From NCBI GenBank assembly GCA_000440235.1, contig ALKQ01000022.1:1-64000 (forward strand): a stretch of DNA of 64,000 nt, given 5' to 3'. This DNA is from Streptococcus suis 10581. GTDB taxonomy: Bacteria; Bacillota; Bacilli; Lactobacillales; Streptococcaceae. Below the pieces are notes generated by a model that ran no database searches, had not been told where the DNA came from, and saw only the letters and a list, made by a program, of their open reading frames with translations. The position numbers and the translations under genes are program-made. Below are positions 36,561-46,306 of this stretch, piece after piece; the stretch's first letter is position 1, and each line of letters begins with the position of its first letter.

Positions 36561-37531
36561 GCCCGCACCTGCAAAATCTTGAGCAACTCTTCTACCACCA
36601 AGTCACCATCATGGAAAGCTCCGCCATTTTCCAAACGAAGAAAATTCGAAGAAATCACACGATTAGCCTGTTTTTGCAAACCTGCAAAATCGTGTTTTAC
36701 CTGTACCAAGTATTCATCAAACTGGTTGCTATTCATATACTCTTGTGGAACTGGCTCAATATTGACCAAAACTGTATCAATGAATTGTTCAGCTAGGTGT
36801 GCATTGAGAACCGCCACATGGTCTGCATCTGAGAAAAACTCAGTCTCTCCCCGCTGGGTCATAATGTTGCACACATAGGTCACTTCAGCCTTGGTTTCTT
36901 TTAGGGCTTTGCCAATATCAGAAATCATCAGATTCGGCAAGATTGAGGTAAAAAGAGAACCCGGTCCAAGTACAATCATGTCACTTTCCATAATCGTTTC
37001 AACTACCTTACGACTGGCTTTCGGTTCATCATCATTATAAGAATTTGTCACATAGACATGATCAATCATCCCATTATGCTTGGAAATCTTGCTCTCACCT
37101 GCTACCTCGGTCCCATCTGTAAAAATAGCATGAAGAGTCAAGGCCTGTTCGCTAGATGGATAAATCCGTCCTGTCGTATGGAAAAAGCGCGTCAACAACC
37201 TCATCGCATTGTAGGTTGAACCCTGCATTTCTGAAATGCCAGCGATTATTAAGTTTCCCAGTGGATGCCCCGCCAAAGGGCCATCCGACTCTGCAAATCG
37301 ATACTGAAAAATTTGTTCATAAAGTTTGGGCATATCCGACATCGCTAAAAGGACATTGCGTAAGTCACCTGGAGGAGTTACCTGCAAAGCCTGACGAATT
37401 TCCCCTGAAGATCCTCCGTCATCAGCTACCGTCACGATAGCGGTAATCTCTACATCCTTATCCCGCAAACTCTTCAAAATGACTGGAATACCAGTCCCGC
37501 CCCCGATAACTGTAATTTTTGGTTTTCTCAT
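36557..37531 (-). CDS. yvcK: YvcK/CofD-like gluconeogenesis factor
   Basis: A 324-aa protein of the YvcK family with the nucleotide-sugar-binding N terminus [18 protein letters not shown] and the block [14 protein letters not shown]. In Bacillus YvcK affects cell-wall precursor supply and morphology. It overlaps both rapZ and whiA by four bases. Confidence 0.95.
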   Translation of the reverse strand: MRKPKITVIGGGTGIPVILKSLRDKDVEITAIVTVADDGGSSGEIRQALQVTPPGDLRNVLLAMSDMPKLYEQIFQYRFAESDGPLAGHPLGNLIIAGISEMQGSTYNAMRLLTRFFHTTGRIYPSSEQALTLHAIFTDGTEVAGESKISKHNGMIDHVYVTNSYNDDEPKASRKVVETIMESDMIVLGPGSLFTSILPNLMISDIGKALKETKAEVTYVCNIMTQRGETEFFSDADHVAVLNAHLAEQFIDTVLVNIEPVPQEYMNSNQFDEYLVQVKHDFAGLQKQANRVISSNFLRLENGGAFHDGDLVVEELLKILQVRA

Positions 37532-38415
37532 GAGCGGTTGACCGTCTCCTTCCGTCTGTCCTTATCACGATGACTACGATTGACAATCCAGTTTTTCTCC
37601 AAATCATCTGCCAAGCGTTTGGCAAAAGCTACGCTTCTATGCTGACCGCCTGTGCAACCAACAGCGATCGTTAGAACTGATTTTCCTTCCTTCTGATAAC
37701 CAGGAAGAATTAGCTCAATCAAGCCGAGCAAATGACTATAAAACTCTTCCGATTCTTGATGCTCCATGACATAGTCAAAGACAGGAGCATCCAGACCAGT
37801 CAGATTGCGTAATTCCTTCTGGTAATAAGGATTTGGCAAGAAACGAACATCAAAGACCAAGTCCGCATCTAGAGGTAGACCATATTTGAAACCAAAGGAC
37901 ATCACTTCTATGCGAAACGACGGCTGATTATCTTGACTAGCAAACTGCTCTGAGATTGCCTTACGGAGATTACGAGGAGTCAGCTCTGTCGTGTCAATGA
38001 CATTCTGGCTCATATTTTTCAAGGGGGCCAAAAGTTCACGTTCTAGCTGAATCCCGTCCAAAACACGACCATCAGCCGCCAAAGGATGGGAACGACGAGT
38101 TTCCTTATAGCGAGCAACCAATTCACTATCCGTCGCATCCAAGAATAGGACTTTAAAATCTAAATCCTCTGCCCCCTCAATCTCATCCAACACCTCTCGG
38201 ATCTCCGAAAAGAAGGAGCGACTCCGCATATCTACAACAAGAGCAATCTTATTGTTATCCTGGCTATGGCGAATCAACTCTAAAAACTTTGGCAAAAGAG
38301 TCGGCGGCATATTATCAATGGTAAAGTAACCCAGATCCTCAAAAGACTGAATGGCTACCGTTTTACCAGCTCCCGACATCCCTGTCACAATCACTAAATG
38401 GAGTTTGTCTGTCAT
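37528..38415 (-). CDS. rapZ: RapZ/YvcJ nucleotide-binding protein
   Basis: A 295-aa P-loop protein: Walker A is [21 protein letters not shown], and the C-terminal domain carries [18 protein letters not shown]. In enterobacteria RapZ controls GlmS through small RNAs; in Gram-positives (YvcJ) it is linked to competence, and the RNA-binding role is not shown. It is translationally coupled to yvcK. Confidence 0.94.
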   Translation of the reverse strand: MTDKLHLVIVTGMSGAGKTVAIQSFEDLGYFTIDNMPPTLLPKFLELIRHSQDNNKIALVVDMRSRSFFSEIREVLDEIEGAEDLDFKVLFLDATDSELVARYKETRRSHPLAADGRVLDGIQLERELLAPLKNMSQNVIDTTELTPRNLRKAISEQFASQDNQPSFRIEVMSFGFKYGLPLDADLVFDVRFLPNPYYQKELRNLTGLDAPVFDYVMEHQESEEFYSHLLGLIELILPGYQKEGKSVLTIAVGCTGGQHRSVAFAKRLADDLEKNWIVNRSHRDKDRRKETVNRS

Positions 38416-38435
38416 GACATTCCCTCCTTTTCTTT

Positions 38436-38813
38436 CTACTCTACTACTGCAATCACTTCAATCTCAACCTTAACATCACGTGGCAAGCGCGCCACTTCCA
38501 CTGCTGAACGAGCTGGAAAATCTGCTGAGAAAGCTGTTTTATAAACTTCATTAAAGGCTACAAAATCATTCATATCTTTTAGGAAACAAGTCGTCTTCAC
38601 CACATGGTCAAAGTCTGTTCCTGCTTCTTCTAAAATTGCTGCAATATTTTTCAAGACTTGCTCAGTCTGCTCCTGAATGGTTTCACCAACCACTTCACCA
38701 GTTTCAGGTGAGAGAGGAACCTGACCAGATGCAAAGAGAAAATTGCCAACAACCTTTCCTTGAACGTAAGGTCCAATTGCTGCAGGTGCCTTATCTGTGT
38801 GAATGGTTTTCAT
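38436..38813 (-). CDS. ridA: RidA family reactive intermediate deaminase
   Basis: A 125-aa trimeric YjgF/YER057c/UK114-family protein that hydrolyses reactive enamine/imine intermediates from PLP enzymes. Typical blocks: [18 protein letters not shown] and the C-terminal [13 protein letters not shown]. It has an AAGGAG site and a TATAAT box about 36 bases upstream of the ATG, and is the first gene of the ridA-rapZ-yvcK-whiA run. Confidence 0.93.
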   Translation of the reverse strand: MKTIHTDKAPAAIGPYVQGKVVGNFLFASGQVPLSPETGEVVGETIQEQTEQVLKNIAAILEEAGTDFDHVVKTTCFLKDMNDFVAFNEVYKTAFSADFPARSAVEVARLPRDVKVEIEVIAVVE

Positions 38814-38863
38814 CTGATGATCTCCTTTTTATCTTTCTATTGATATTATACCAAAAAACTGAC

Positions 38864-40182
38864 CTATTCAGCCAGTTTTCGTGTTTTTACTGTAAATCTC
38901 CACGTCAAAAAAATCGCTCGCAAGAGCAGGTCAATCAAAATCGACAGCCAGACGCCAGCAATTCCTAAACCGAACATCTGACCTAAGACGACAACGCCTA
39001 AAACGCGCAGCCCCCACATTCCTATCATTGTGGAGTAGAGTGGCGACTTGGTATCCCCCAAGCCCTGCAGTGCGCCAGCCATGATCAAAGAAACCGCAAG
39101 GCCTGGCTGGTTGAAGGCATCGATCCGTAAGACTGTGACAACTTGACGGACGGCTTCTAGGTCTTTGGTAAATAGCAGAGCAAAACTTGGAGCTCCGAAA
39201 AATAAGATGATACCGAGCAGGAACATGATGGCAACACCATAGGCAGAGCTGAGAAATGCGACTCGTCTAACTGTGAGGATGTCACCCTTTCCCAAGGCTT
39301 GACCGATCAAAACCGCTGCCGCTGTCGCAAGACCATAGGCTGGCATATAGGTAAACTCTCGATATTACCTGCAATCATGTGAGAAGCATAGACAGTCGTC
39401 CCCAGCCCCACAATCAAACTGAAATAGACCACCTGTCCCAACCGCATAACCAAGCGTTCGGCTGCTGCAGGTAGGGTCAAAACCACCATTTCCTTAGGAC
39501 TTCCCAAGTGGAACAATTGTTTGAGATCAACTGCCAAGTCAGTCTGCTGTACTTTTCGGTAAAGCAAGACAGTACCAAGCAAGCGAGCTAAGATGGTTCC
39601 CAAGGCGGTCCCTACAATCCCCAAACCTGACCAAGAGCCAATACCAAAAATCAAGAAATAGTCCAAGACCACATTAAAACCATTGGTCAGTAAGCTCATT
39701 TTCATAGGGGATACTGTATCACCAGATGCCCGCAGGATTGTTCCCAAAATGGTCATCAAAGCTTGAAAAATCGTCAAACCACCAACCCAGTAAAAAAATG
39801 CCTGGGCGCCAGCCAAACTCTCCGAATCGGCTCCCATTAAGACCAGCAGCTGTTGTCCAAAAACAAGTGAAAACAGGCCAAAGATCAAACCAGTTCCCAA
39901 TGATAAGACGACCGCCTGACGCACCTGATAGGCCACCGCTTCCTTGATTCCCGCACCAATCGAACGAGAAACCAAGGCACTAGCCCCTACCCCCAAAGCT
40001 ATGTAAACAGCCAAATAGACGTTGAGAATGGTGTTGGCCAAACCCACTGCCGTCACCGCTACTAGACCCAGCTGGGCAATCAAGAGGGTATCCACAAAAC
40101 CAACCAAGGTCTGAAAGATGTTTTCCACCGTAGCAGGCAAGGCCAAACGAATAATTTCTTTTCCTAAACTTTCTTGCTTCAT
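38864..40182 (-). pseudogene. MATE-family efflux transporter, single frameshift
   Basis: Two overlapping frames together make one multidrug/Na+ antiporter of the MATE family. The first covers the N-terminal part from the ATG at 40182 (MKQESLGKEIIRLALPATVE) to GNIES and then drifts. The second resumes at MPAYGLATAAAVLIGQALGKGD. One missing base in a T run (plus-strand AAA at 39353-39355) explains the break: restoring it gives ...NIESFTYMPAYGLATAAA. Everything else looks intact, at about 440 codons. Recent inactivation, phase variation or a sequencing error are all possible. Confidence 0.85.
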
Positions 40183-40310
40183 TTTCCTCTCCACGATTTT
40201 ATTTAGAATAATTATAAATAAAACTCAGTGAAAAAGCAAGAAAACAGACCACATGTGTAGTCTGTCAGTGAATATTTATTTCGCAGTCTTTCAGTTTACT
40301 TTTAGTACTC

Positions 40311-40368
40311 GCTCTAACAGTCTAGGAATAGACTGTTAGAGGTCGGAAATAGAGCGAACGAAGTTCGT
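40311..40368. repeat. BOX-type hairpin modules, isolated copy
   Basis: AACAGTCTA-GGAA-TAGACTGTT (40316-40337) is followed by GGTCGGAAATAGAGCGAACG and AAGTTCGT. The same two modules occur in the 23.2 kb array. Terminal boxA/boxC sequences are absent. Confidence 0.65.
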
Positions 40369-40408
40369 ACCCAAAACTGCAGACTGCTTGTTTAGTCAAA
40401 TGACTGTA

Positions 40409-41755
40409 TTATGGATGCAAGCGGTGCAACATTCTCGGAAACGGAATGGCTTCACGGATGTGTTTTGTACCAGCAACGAAGGTTACCATACGCTCAATAC
40501 CGATACCGAAACCACCGTGTGGCACAGAGCCGTATTTACGTAGGTCAAGGTAGAATTCGTATTCTGACTTGTCCATGCCTAGCTCATCCATCTTGGCTAC
40601 CAAGGAATCGTAGTTATCCTCACGCATAGAACCACCGATGATTTCACCGTAGCCTTCTGGAGCCAAGAGGTCCGCACAAAGCACGCGCTCTGGATTGCCA
40701 GGAACTGGCTTCATGTAGAAGGCCTTGAAGCTTGCTGGATAGTTAACAACGAAAGTCGGTACACCAAAGTAGTTTGAAATCCAAGTTTCATGTGGCGATC
40801 CAAAGTCATCACCATGCTCGATGTGTTCGTAGTCTGTATCTTCATCAGCTTCATGTTCTTGCAGAAGGGTAATGGCATCATCATAAGCCACACGTTTGAA
40901 TGGTTCTGCAATGTAGCGTTTAAGGGCATCCACATCACGCTCAAGAGTTTCCAAGGCTTGTGGAGCACGGTCGATAACACCTTGAATCAAGGCTTTGACA
41001 TAAGCTTCTTGCAAGTCAAGTGACTCTTCATGGCTGAGGAATGAATACTCTGCATCCATCATCCAGAACTCCGTCAAGTGACGGCGAGTTTTTGATTTTT
41101 CCGCACGGAAAACAGGACCGAAGTCGAAAACGCGACCAAGGGCCATGGCACCAGCCTCAAGATAAAGCTGACCTGATTGACTGAGGTAGGCAGGTTGACC
41201 AAAGTAGTCTGTTTCGAACAATTCTGTCGAATCTTCTGCCGCATTTCCAGACAAGATTGGGCTATCAAACTTGATAAAGCCATTCTTCTCAAAGAATTCA
41301 TAAGTCGCATAAATGATGGCGTTACGGATTTGCTGGATAGCGACCTGTTTACGAGAACGCAACCAGAGATGACGGTTATCCATAAGGAAGTCCGTACCGT
41401 GTTCTTTTGGTGTGATTGGGTAATCTTGTGACTCACCGATCACTTCAAGGTCTGTCACATCCAACTCGTAACCAAACTTAGAACGCTCGTCTTCCTTGAC
41501 AATCCCTGTCACATAGACAGACGTTTCTTGACTGAGACGTTTTGCTACATCGAACTTCTCAGTACCAGCTTCTTCACCGAATTTTTCGATGAAGTTCGGC
41601 TTGAAAGCAACTGCTTGGAAGAAGGCTGTTCCGTCACGCAATTGCAGGAAGGCTAACTTGCCCTTGCCAGACTTGTTGGCAACCCAGGCACCAATGGTCA
41701 CTTCTTGACCGACGTAATCTTTTACTTGGTTAATGGTAATCAATTTTCTAGACAT
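40409..41755 (-). CDS. asnS: Asparaginyl-tRNA synthetase
   Basis: A 448-aa class II synthetase charging tRNA-Asn. It has an N-terminal OB-fold ([20 protein letters not shown]) and the class II motifs [19 protein letters not shown] (motif 2) and [12 protein letters not shown] (motif 3). AGAGGA precedes the ATG. It ends the ypmB-aspB-asnS run, an order also found in Bacillus. Confidence 0.97.
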   Translation of the reverse strand: MSRKLITINQVKDYVGQEVTIGAWVANKSGKGKLAFLQLRDGTAFFQAVAFKPNFIEKFGEEAGTEKFDVAKRLSQETSVYVTGIVKEDERSKFGYELDVTDLEVIGESQDYPITPKEHGTDFLMDNRHLWLRSRKQVAIQQIRNAIIYATYEFFEKNGFIKFDSPILSGNAAEDSTELFETDYFGQPAYLSQSGQLYLEAGAMALGRVFDFGPVFRAEKSKTRRHLTEFWMMDAEYSFLSHEESLDLQEAYVKALIQGVIDRAPQALETLERDVDALKRYIAEPFKRVAYDDAITLLQEHEADEDTDYEHIEHGDDFGSPHETWISNYFGVPTFVVNYPASFKAFYMKPVPGNPERVLCADLLAPEGYGEIIGGSMREDNYDSLVAKMDELGMDKSEYEFYLDLRKYGSVPHGGFGIGIERMVTFVAGTKHIREAIPFPRMLHRLHP

Positions 41756-41769
41756 TATTTTTCCTCTTT

Positions 41770-42951
41770 TTATTTTTTCATAAATGTGTGTAGTCGTGCC
41801 ACTGCTTCTTTGAGCGTGTCCATATCTGTTGCATAGCTGAGGCGGATATTTTCAGGAGCTCCAAAACCAGCACCTGTCACCAAGGCTACTCCTACTTCTT
41901 CCAAGATAGCTGTGGTAAATTCAGTTACATCTGTGTAGCCCTTCATTTCCATAGCCTTTTTGACATTTGGGAAGAGATAGAAGGCACCTTCTGGCTTGAT
42001 AACCTCAAAACCTGGTACTTCTGCCAGCAAGGGATAAATGGTATTGAGTCGCTCTTCAAAGGCCTGACGCATGGTTTCTACTGTATCTTGCGGACCTGTA
42101 AAGGCTTCAATGGCCGCATATTGAGCAGCAGTTGTTAAGTTTGAAGTCGTTTGTCCGACAATCTTACTCATGGCCGCAATAATCTCAGGATTACCAACGG
42201 CAAATCCAACCCGCCAACCTGTCATGGCATAGGCCTTGGCCACCCCATTGACAACAATAGTCTGCTGACGAATGCTTTCTGAAATGCTTGAAATCGGTGT
42301 AAAGGTATTTCCATTATAGACCAAACGACCGTAAATATCGTCTGCCAAGATGAGAATATCGTGCTCTACAGCCCAGTTTCCAATAGCTTCCAATTCCTCA
42401 CGACTGTAAATCATGCCAGTCGGATTAGAAGGAGTGTTGAGTAGGAATACTTTGGTCTTATCTGTCCGAGCTGCTTCCAGCTGGTCAACTGTTACCTTGA
42501 AATTGTGCTCTTCACTTGCAGTGACAAAGACAGGCACGCCTTCGTTCATCTTAATCTGGTCAGCATAGGAAACCCAGTAAGGTGTCGGAATAATCACCTC
42601 ATCACCAGGATTGATGACCGCCGCAAAGAAAGCATAGAGAACAAATTTGGCACCTGTGGCAAGAACGACTTGATTGCGTTCGATAGAGTAGCCATAGAAA
42701 TTCTCAAAGTAGGTATTGACTGCGTCCTTCAACTCAGGAAGCCCTGAAGCTACTGTGTAAAAGCTCGCCTTGCCATTTTCAATAGAACGAATCGCTGCTT
42801 CTTGAATATTCTTCGGTGTGACGAAGTCTGGCTCACCCAAGGTCAGCTCTAAAATATCACGTCCTTCCGCCTTCAAGGCTTTTGCACGCGCACCTGCTGC
42901 CAGAGTTACACTTTCTTCCATTTCTAAGACTCGTCTTGATAACTTGCTCAT
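41770..42951 (-). CDS. aspB: Aspartate aminotransferase, class I/II PLP enzyme
   Basis: A 393-aa aminotransferase interconverting aspartate and oxaloacetate. The PLP lysine is in [17 protein letters not shown], with [12 protein letters not shown] and [13 protein letters not shown] as cofactor-binding blocks. The start overlaps the ypmB stop by four bases; asnS follows after 14 bases, linking aspartate supply and asparaginyl-tRNA formation. Confidence 0.93.
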   Translation of the reverse strand: MSKLSRRVLEMEESVTLAAGARAKALKAEGRDILELTLGEPDFVTPKNIQEAAIRSIENGKASFYTVASGLPELKDAVNTYFENFYGYSIERNQVVLATGAKFVLYAFFAAVINPGDEVIIPTPYWVSYADQIKMNEGVPVFVTASEEHNFKVTVDQLEAARTDKTKVFLLNTPSNPTGMIYSREELEAIGNWAVEHDILILADDIYGRLVYNGNTFTPISSISESIRQQTIVVNGVAKAYAMTGWRVGFAVGNPEIIAAMSKIVGQTTSNLTTAAQYAAIEAFTGPQDTVETMRQAFEERLNTIYPLLAEVPGFEVIKPEGAFYLFPNVKKAMEMKGYTDVTEFTTAILEEVGVALVTGAGFGAPENIRLSYATDMDTLKEAVARLHTFMKK

Positions 42952-43445
42952 AAGCCCTCCCGTTTGATAAAGTTCCCTGTTTCAAATTCAACTAAATAGT
43001 AGGCAGTACCTGATTTGACTTCCCAAATTGGTTTGTCATCCCTAAAACCTAGAATCACCCTATCAGCTGCTGACGCACCATTCTCTGTAGCGACTGCCTG
43101 CGCTTCTTCCTTAGAAATACCATTCGCCATTGGATAAACGTACACAGTATTTGTCTCTTCAGGAATGATAACCGCAATCATTTCCCCCTGACTCGTCTTT
43201 CCTTGTAGGCTAAAGTATGTTTCTGTCCCGTTGTAGATAGAGACATCATCAACAACCTCTATATCCGTATAGTCTCGAGCTACAGAAATAGCATGATTCT
43301 GTACATCAGAAAAAGGCTTAGCTGCAAGGTCCCAAATAACGAATATCGAAAAAGTCATGACACTTAGGAGTATAAAGGAACCAGCTATCAGCTGTCCCTT
43401 CTTCGTTGCCAATACTTCCAAAAGTTGAAAAATCTTTTTTTCCAT
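42948..43445 (-). CDS. YpmB-like membrane-anchored protein with PepSY-type domain
   Basis: A 165-aa protein with one membrane segment (about residues 18-38) and an extracytoplasmic part resembling YpmB/DUF5590, a PepSY-like fold. Function unknown. It heads the conserved ypmB-aspB-asnS cluster. The -10 box TATAAT lies only nine bases before the ATG, so most of the AGGA in between may not be transcribed. Confidence 0.75.
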   Translation of the reverse strand: MEKKIFQLLEVLATKKGQLIAGSFILLSVMTFSIFVIWDLAAKPFSDVQNHAISVARDYTDIEVVDDVSIYNGTETYFSLQGKTSQGEMIAVIIPEETNTVYVYPMANGISKEEAQAVATENGASAADRVILGFRDDKPIWEVKSGTAYYLVEFETGNFIKREGL

Positions 43446-43454
43446 AGTAGTCCT

Positions 43455-43460
43455 ATTATA
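43455..43460 (-). promoter_or_regulatory. -10 box upstream of the ypmB-like gene
   Basis: TATAAT on the minus strand, nine bases from the ATG, giving a very short or absent leader. Confidence 0.5.
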
Positions 43461-43577
43461 CTACAAGTTAAAGCATATTTCCATTTTTTCCGTAATTGAA
43501 TTGTGAATAAACTTTCATTCTCCTTCAGACAGCGAACGGATATAAGAACTGGGACCCACAGTTCAGCTCCTCTATGC

Positions 43578-43594
43578 TATATAAAGTACTTTAC
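43578..43594. promoter_or_regulatory. Shared 17-base palindromic motif, copy 2
   Basis: Contains the perfect palindrome TAAAGTACTTTA (43582-43593), about 30 bases upstream of the marR -35 box. It is the inverse of the copy upstream of arcD. Confidence 0.4.
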
Positions 43595-43623
43595 CTATGA
43601 ATATAGGATTTAACTTTTTTTGC

Positions 43624-43652
43624 TTGATAACCGAACTATTTATTGCTAAAAT
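43624..43652 (+). promoter_or_regulatory. Promoter of the marR-type gene, probably leaderless
   Basis: TTGATA (43624-43629), 17-base spacer, TAAAAT (43647-43652). Six bases then lead to the ATG, with no ribosome site. Confidence 0.6.
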
Positions 43653-43658
43653 ATTCTC

Positions 43659-44108
43659 ATGAGAACTGTTGAACAATCTTTAAACGAGAACAAGCATGCA
43701 CTTCACAGTCTAGTCGTCTTTCGCAGAGCAGCTAATACTATCACAAAATCAGAATTAGAAACAATCAAAAAATACGGACTGACAGTTTGTCAGTTTGGAG
43801 TGATGGAGGCACTCTACAACAAAGGAAATCTGCGGATTCAAGACTTAATTGATAAATTATTAAGTACTTCTGGCAACATGACTGTCGTTATAAAAAACAT
43901 GATTCGAGATGGTTATATCTACAAGACTATCGATACAAATGACCGTCGTGCTTCCTTGATTGCTCTCACTCCACTTGGACGCGAAACCATTGAAAAAATC
44001 CTTCCAGAGCATTATGATCACGTTGGAGAGATTTTTTCTGTCCTTAGTTCAGAAGAACAAGACCAATTAGCCGAAATACTTAAAAAATTCAAGAACCAGC
44101 AGACCTAG
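43659..44108 (+). CDS. MarR-family transcriptional regulator
   Basis: A 149-aa winged-helix regulator: dimerisation helices at both ends and a central DNA-binding block ([24 protein letters not shown] followed by the wing [14 protein letters not shown]). It is followed by an FMN reductase, and MarR proteins often control adjacent flavoprotein genes in response to quinones or thiol stress. Translation probably starts on a leaderless mRNA. Confidence 0.88.
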   Translation: MRTVEQSLNENKHALHSLVVFRRAANTITKSELETIKKYGLTVCQFGVMEALYNKGNLRIQDLIDKLLSTSGNMTVVIKNMIRDGYIYKTIDTNDRRASLIALTPLGRETIEKILPEHYDHVGEIFSVLSSEEQDQLAEILKKFKNQQT

Positions 44109-44170
44109 GATTGCCAACAAAAGACAAATACGATATACTAAATTTATGTTTTTATGAAAAGGAGGCCATC

Positions 44171-44716
44171 ATGGCAAACGTATTGTTTTTAGTTGGTTCA
44201 CTACGTGACGGTTCTTTTAACCATCAAATGGCCAAAAAAACCGAAGCATTCTTGGCTGATAAGGCTCAAGTATCTTACATTGATCTTGCAAAAATTCCCC
44301 TATTCAACCAAGACATCGAGACACCTATCCTTCCTGAAATTGCAGAGCTACGTGCACAAGTAGACGCTGCGGATGCTATCTGGATTTTCTCACCAGTATA
44401 TAACTATGCAATCCCAGGCATCGTAAAAAATGCTCTCGATTGGCTCAGTCGTTCGCTCGATTTATCCAATCCAAAAGGACCATCTATCCTACAAGATAAA
44501 ATCACAACTGTCTCTGCCGTCGCAAACAGTGGTCACGACCACCTATTCAAAGACTTCCAACACCTTCTTCCATTTATCCGTACTCAGATTGCTGGTGAAT
44601 TTACAGGTTCAACCATCAATCCAGAAGCATGGGGAACAGGTGTATTAGAGTTATCTGACGAAACTCTAACAAAACTCGAGCAACAAGCAGCTGACCTGTT
44701 GGCAGCAATTCGATAA
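44171..44716 (+). CDS. NAD(P)H-dependent FMN reductase / quinone reductase-like flavoprotein
   Basis: A 181-aa flavodoxin-fold enzyme: phosphate-binding loop [17 protein letters not shown] and the flavin-binding block [19 protein letters not shown]. It probably reduces FMN or quinones with NAD(P)H. The ATG at 44171 follows AAGGAGG; a longer frame lacks a site. It lies 62 bases after the MarR gene in the same direction. Confidence 0.88.
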   Translation: MANVLFLVGSLRDGSFNHQMAKKTEAFLADKAQVSYIDLAKIPLFNQDIETPILPEIAELRAQVDAADAIWIFSPVYNYAIPGIVKNALDWLSRSLDLSNPKGPSILQDKITTVSAVANSGHDHLFKDFQHLLPFIRTQIAGEFTGSTINPEAWGTGVLELSDETLTKLEQQAADLLAAIR

Positions 44717-44750
44717 TCAAAAAAACCAGAAATTCTGGTTTTTTTTGATT
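44716..44750. terminator. Terminator after the FMN reductase
   Basis: AATCAAAAAAACCAGA / TCTGGTTTTTTTTGATT; stem with a very short loop and a T8 run. Confidence 0.85.
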
Positions 44751-44769
44751 AATATTTTGAGAGCATTTC

Positions 44770-44924
44770 ATACTCAACGAAAATCAAAAGTAGCCTAGGA
44801 AACGAAGTCGAAGATAGAACTCTGTTACTATCTTATTTCAAGGTAACAGGCTGAAAACCTCCACTGGAGCTTTTCACTCATCAAGGCAAGTTGACAACGG
44901 ATAATTTTGATTTTCGAAGAGTAT
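44770..44924. repeat. BOX-like element, copy 2
   Basis: Ends ATACTCAACGAAAATCAAAA and TTTTGATTTTCGAAGAGTAT, inverted repeats agreeing at 18 of 20 bases. It shares with copy 1 the block AACAGGCTGAAAACCTCCAC but lacks the central hairpin module. Confidence 0.85.
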
Positions 44925-44969
44925 CAACTTCTGCCAAGAATCAATTACTACCTTGATGACTTCTCAAAA

Positions 44970-46079
44970 TCATTCCCCAACTTCATTTCTCACACATTGC
45001 AAGGCCGCACCGATAACCTGGTGCATATCGTAGTAACGATAATGACCAAGACGTCCACCAAAAATAACATTTTCTTGCTGCTCTGCAAGGCGTTTATAAG
45101 CAGTATAGAGTTTGTTGTTGCGATCATTGTTCACTGGATAGTACGGCTCATCACCTCGTTTCCAAGTCTTCGAATACTCACGTGTAATAATGGTTTTTTC
45201 TTGTGTACCAAATTCAAAATGTTTGTGTTCGATGATTCGAGTATATGGTGTCTCGCTATCTGTATAGTTGACAACCGCATTCCCTTGATAGTTTTCCATA
45301 TCCAAGACTTCTGTTTCAAAACGAAGGCTACGGTACTCCAATTCACCAAGTTGGTAATCAAAGAACTCGTCAATCATTCCTGTAAAGACAATCTTCGGAT
45401 AGGTCGCTAAATAGTCTTCCTTATTGGCAAAGAAATCAACATTTGTCTCCACATCGATATTTTCATGATCCAACATTTTTTCTACAATCTGCGTATAACC
45501 GCCGATTGGAATACCTTGATAAGTATCGTTAAAGTAGTTATTATCATAAGTCAAACGCACGGGCAAACGACGGATGATGAAGGCAGGTAACTCCGTACAC
45601 GGCTTTTCCCATTGTTTCTCGGTGTATGACTTGATCAATTTTTCATAGATGTCTGTACCAACTAGTGAGATGGCTTGCTCTTCCAAGTTCTCAGGTGTTT
45701 TTCCTCCCAATACAGCTCGTTGCTCTGCAATCTTCGCTTCAGCTTCAGCAGGGGTCACCACGCCCCACAGTTTATTGAAAGTATTCATGTTGAAGGGAAG
45801 GTTGTAGATTTCACCCTTGTAGTTGGCGACTGGTGTATTTGTATAGCGGTTGAACGCCGCAAATTGATTCATATAATCCCAAATTTCTTTTTCAGAAGTA
45901 TGGAAAATATGCGCGCCATATTCATGGACTTGAATACCTTCTACTTCTTTGGTATAGATGTTACCTGCAATGTAGTCTCGTTTTTCGATAACCTTTATTT
46001 TTTTACCCTTTTTAGCTGCCTCATGAGCAAAGACCGCTCCGAACAGCCCTGCACCAACAACTAGATAATCGTACGACAT
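44970..46079 (-). CDS. glf: UDP-galactopyranose mutase
   Basis: A 369-aa FAD enzyme converting UDP-galactopyranose to UDP-galactofuranose. The FAD-binding N terminus is VVGAGLFGAVFAHEAAKKGK, and the substrate block is VHEYGAHIFHTSEKEIWDYM. It lies at the distal border of the capsule locus but after a terminator, so it may be transcribed separately. Galactofuranose could go into this capsule or another surface glycan. Confidence 0.95.
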   Translation of the reverse strand: MSYDYLVVGAGLFGAVFAHEAAKKGKKIKVIEKRDYIAGNIYTKEVEGIQVHEYGAHIFHTSEKEIWDYMNQFAAFNRYTNTPVANYKGEIYNLPFNMNTFNKLWGVVTPAEAEAKIAEQRAVLGGKTPENLEEQAISLVGTDIYEKLIKSYTEKQWEKPCTELPAFIIRRLPVRLTYDNNYFNDTYQGIPIGGYTQIVEKMLDHENIDVETNVDFFANKEDYLATYPKIVFTGMIDEFFDYQLGELEYRSLRFETEVLDMENYQGNAVVNYTDSETPYTRIIEHKHFEFGTQEKTIITREYSKTWKRGDEPYYPVNNDRNNKLYTAYKRLAEQQENVIFGGRLGHYRYYDMHQVIGAALQCVRNEVGE

Positions 46080-46230
46080 TATTTACCTCTGAAAATTACA
46101 TTTATATATTCCCTAACAAGAAACAAAGTAAGTCTTTATTTCTGTTTATCAACAATTGTATCAATCTAACACGCCTATTTCAATTACAATTGGTGACAGT
46201 TAGATTACCAGACTTATTGTTCATACAGTC

Positions 46231-46262
46231 AAAAAAGAAAGAGAAGAGCAACGAGCCTTCTC
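46231..46262 (-). terminator. Terminator at the end of the capsule operon
   Basis: GAGAAG / CTTCTC stem followed on the minus strand by TTTCTTTTTTG, 45 bases beyond the stop of the dehydrogenase gene. Confidence 0.7.
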
Positions 46263-46306
46263 CCCTAGAAATCTAAACACACAATTAAAAATGTAGCTTT
46301 AGAAGA

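Noticed and set aside
39340..39365. Programmed frameshift in the MATE gene
   Set aside because: No slippery heptamer or downstream structure is evident; a lost base in a short homopolymer explains it.
46080..46306. Possible gene between glf and ugd
   Set aside because: No frame of useful length; the interval holds a terminator and a probable weak glf promoter only.
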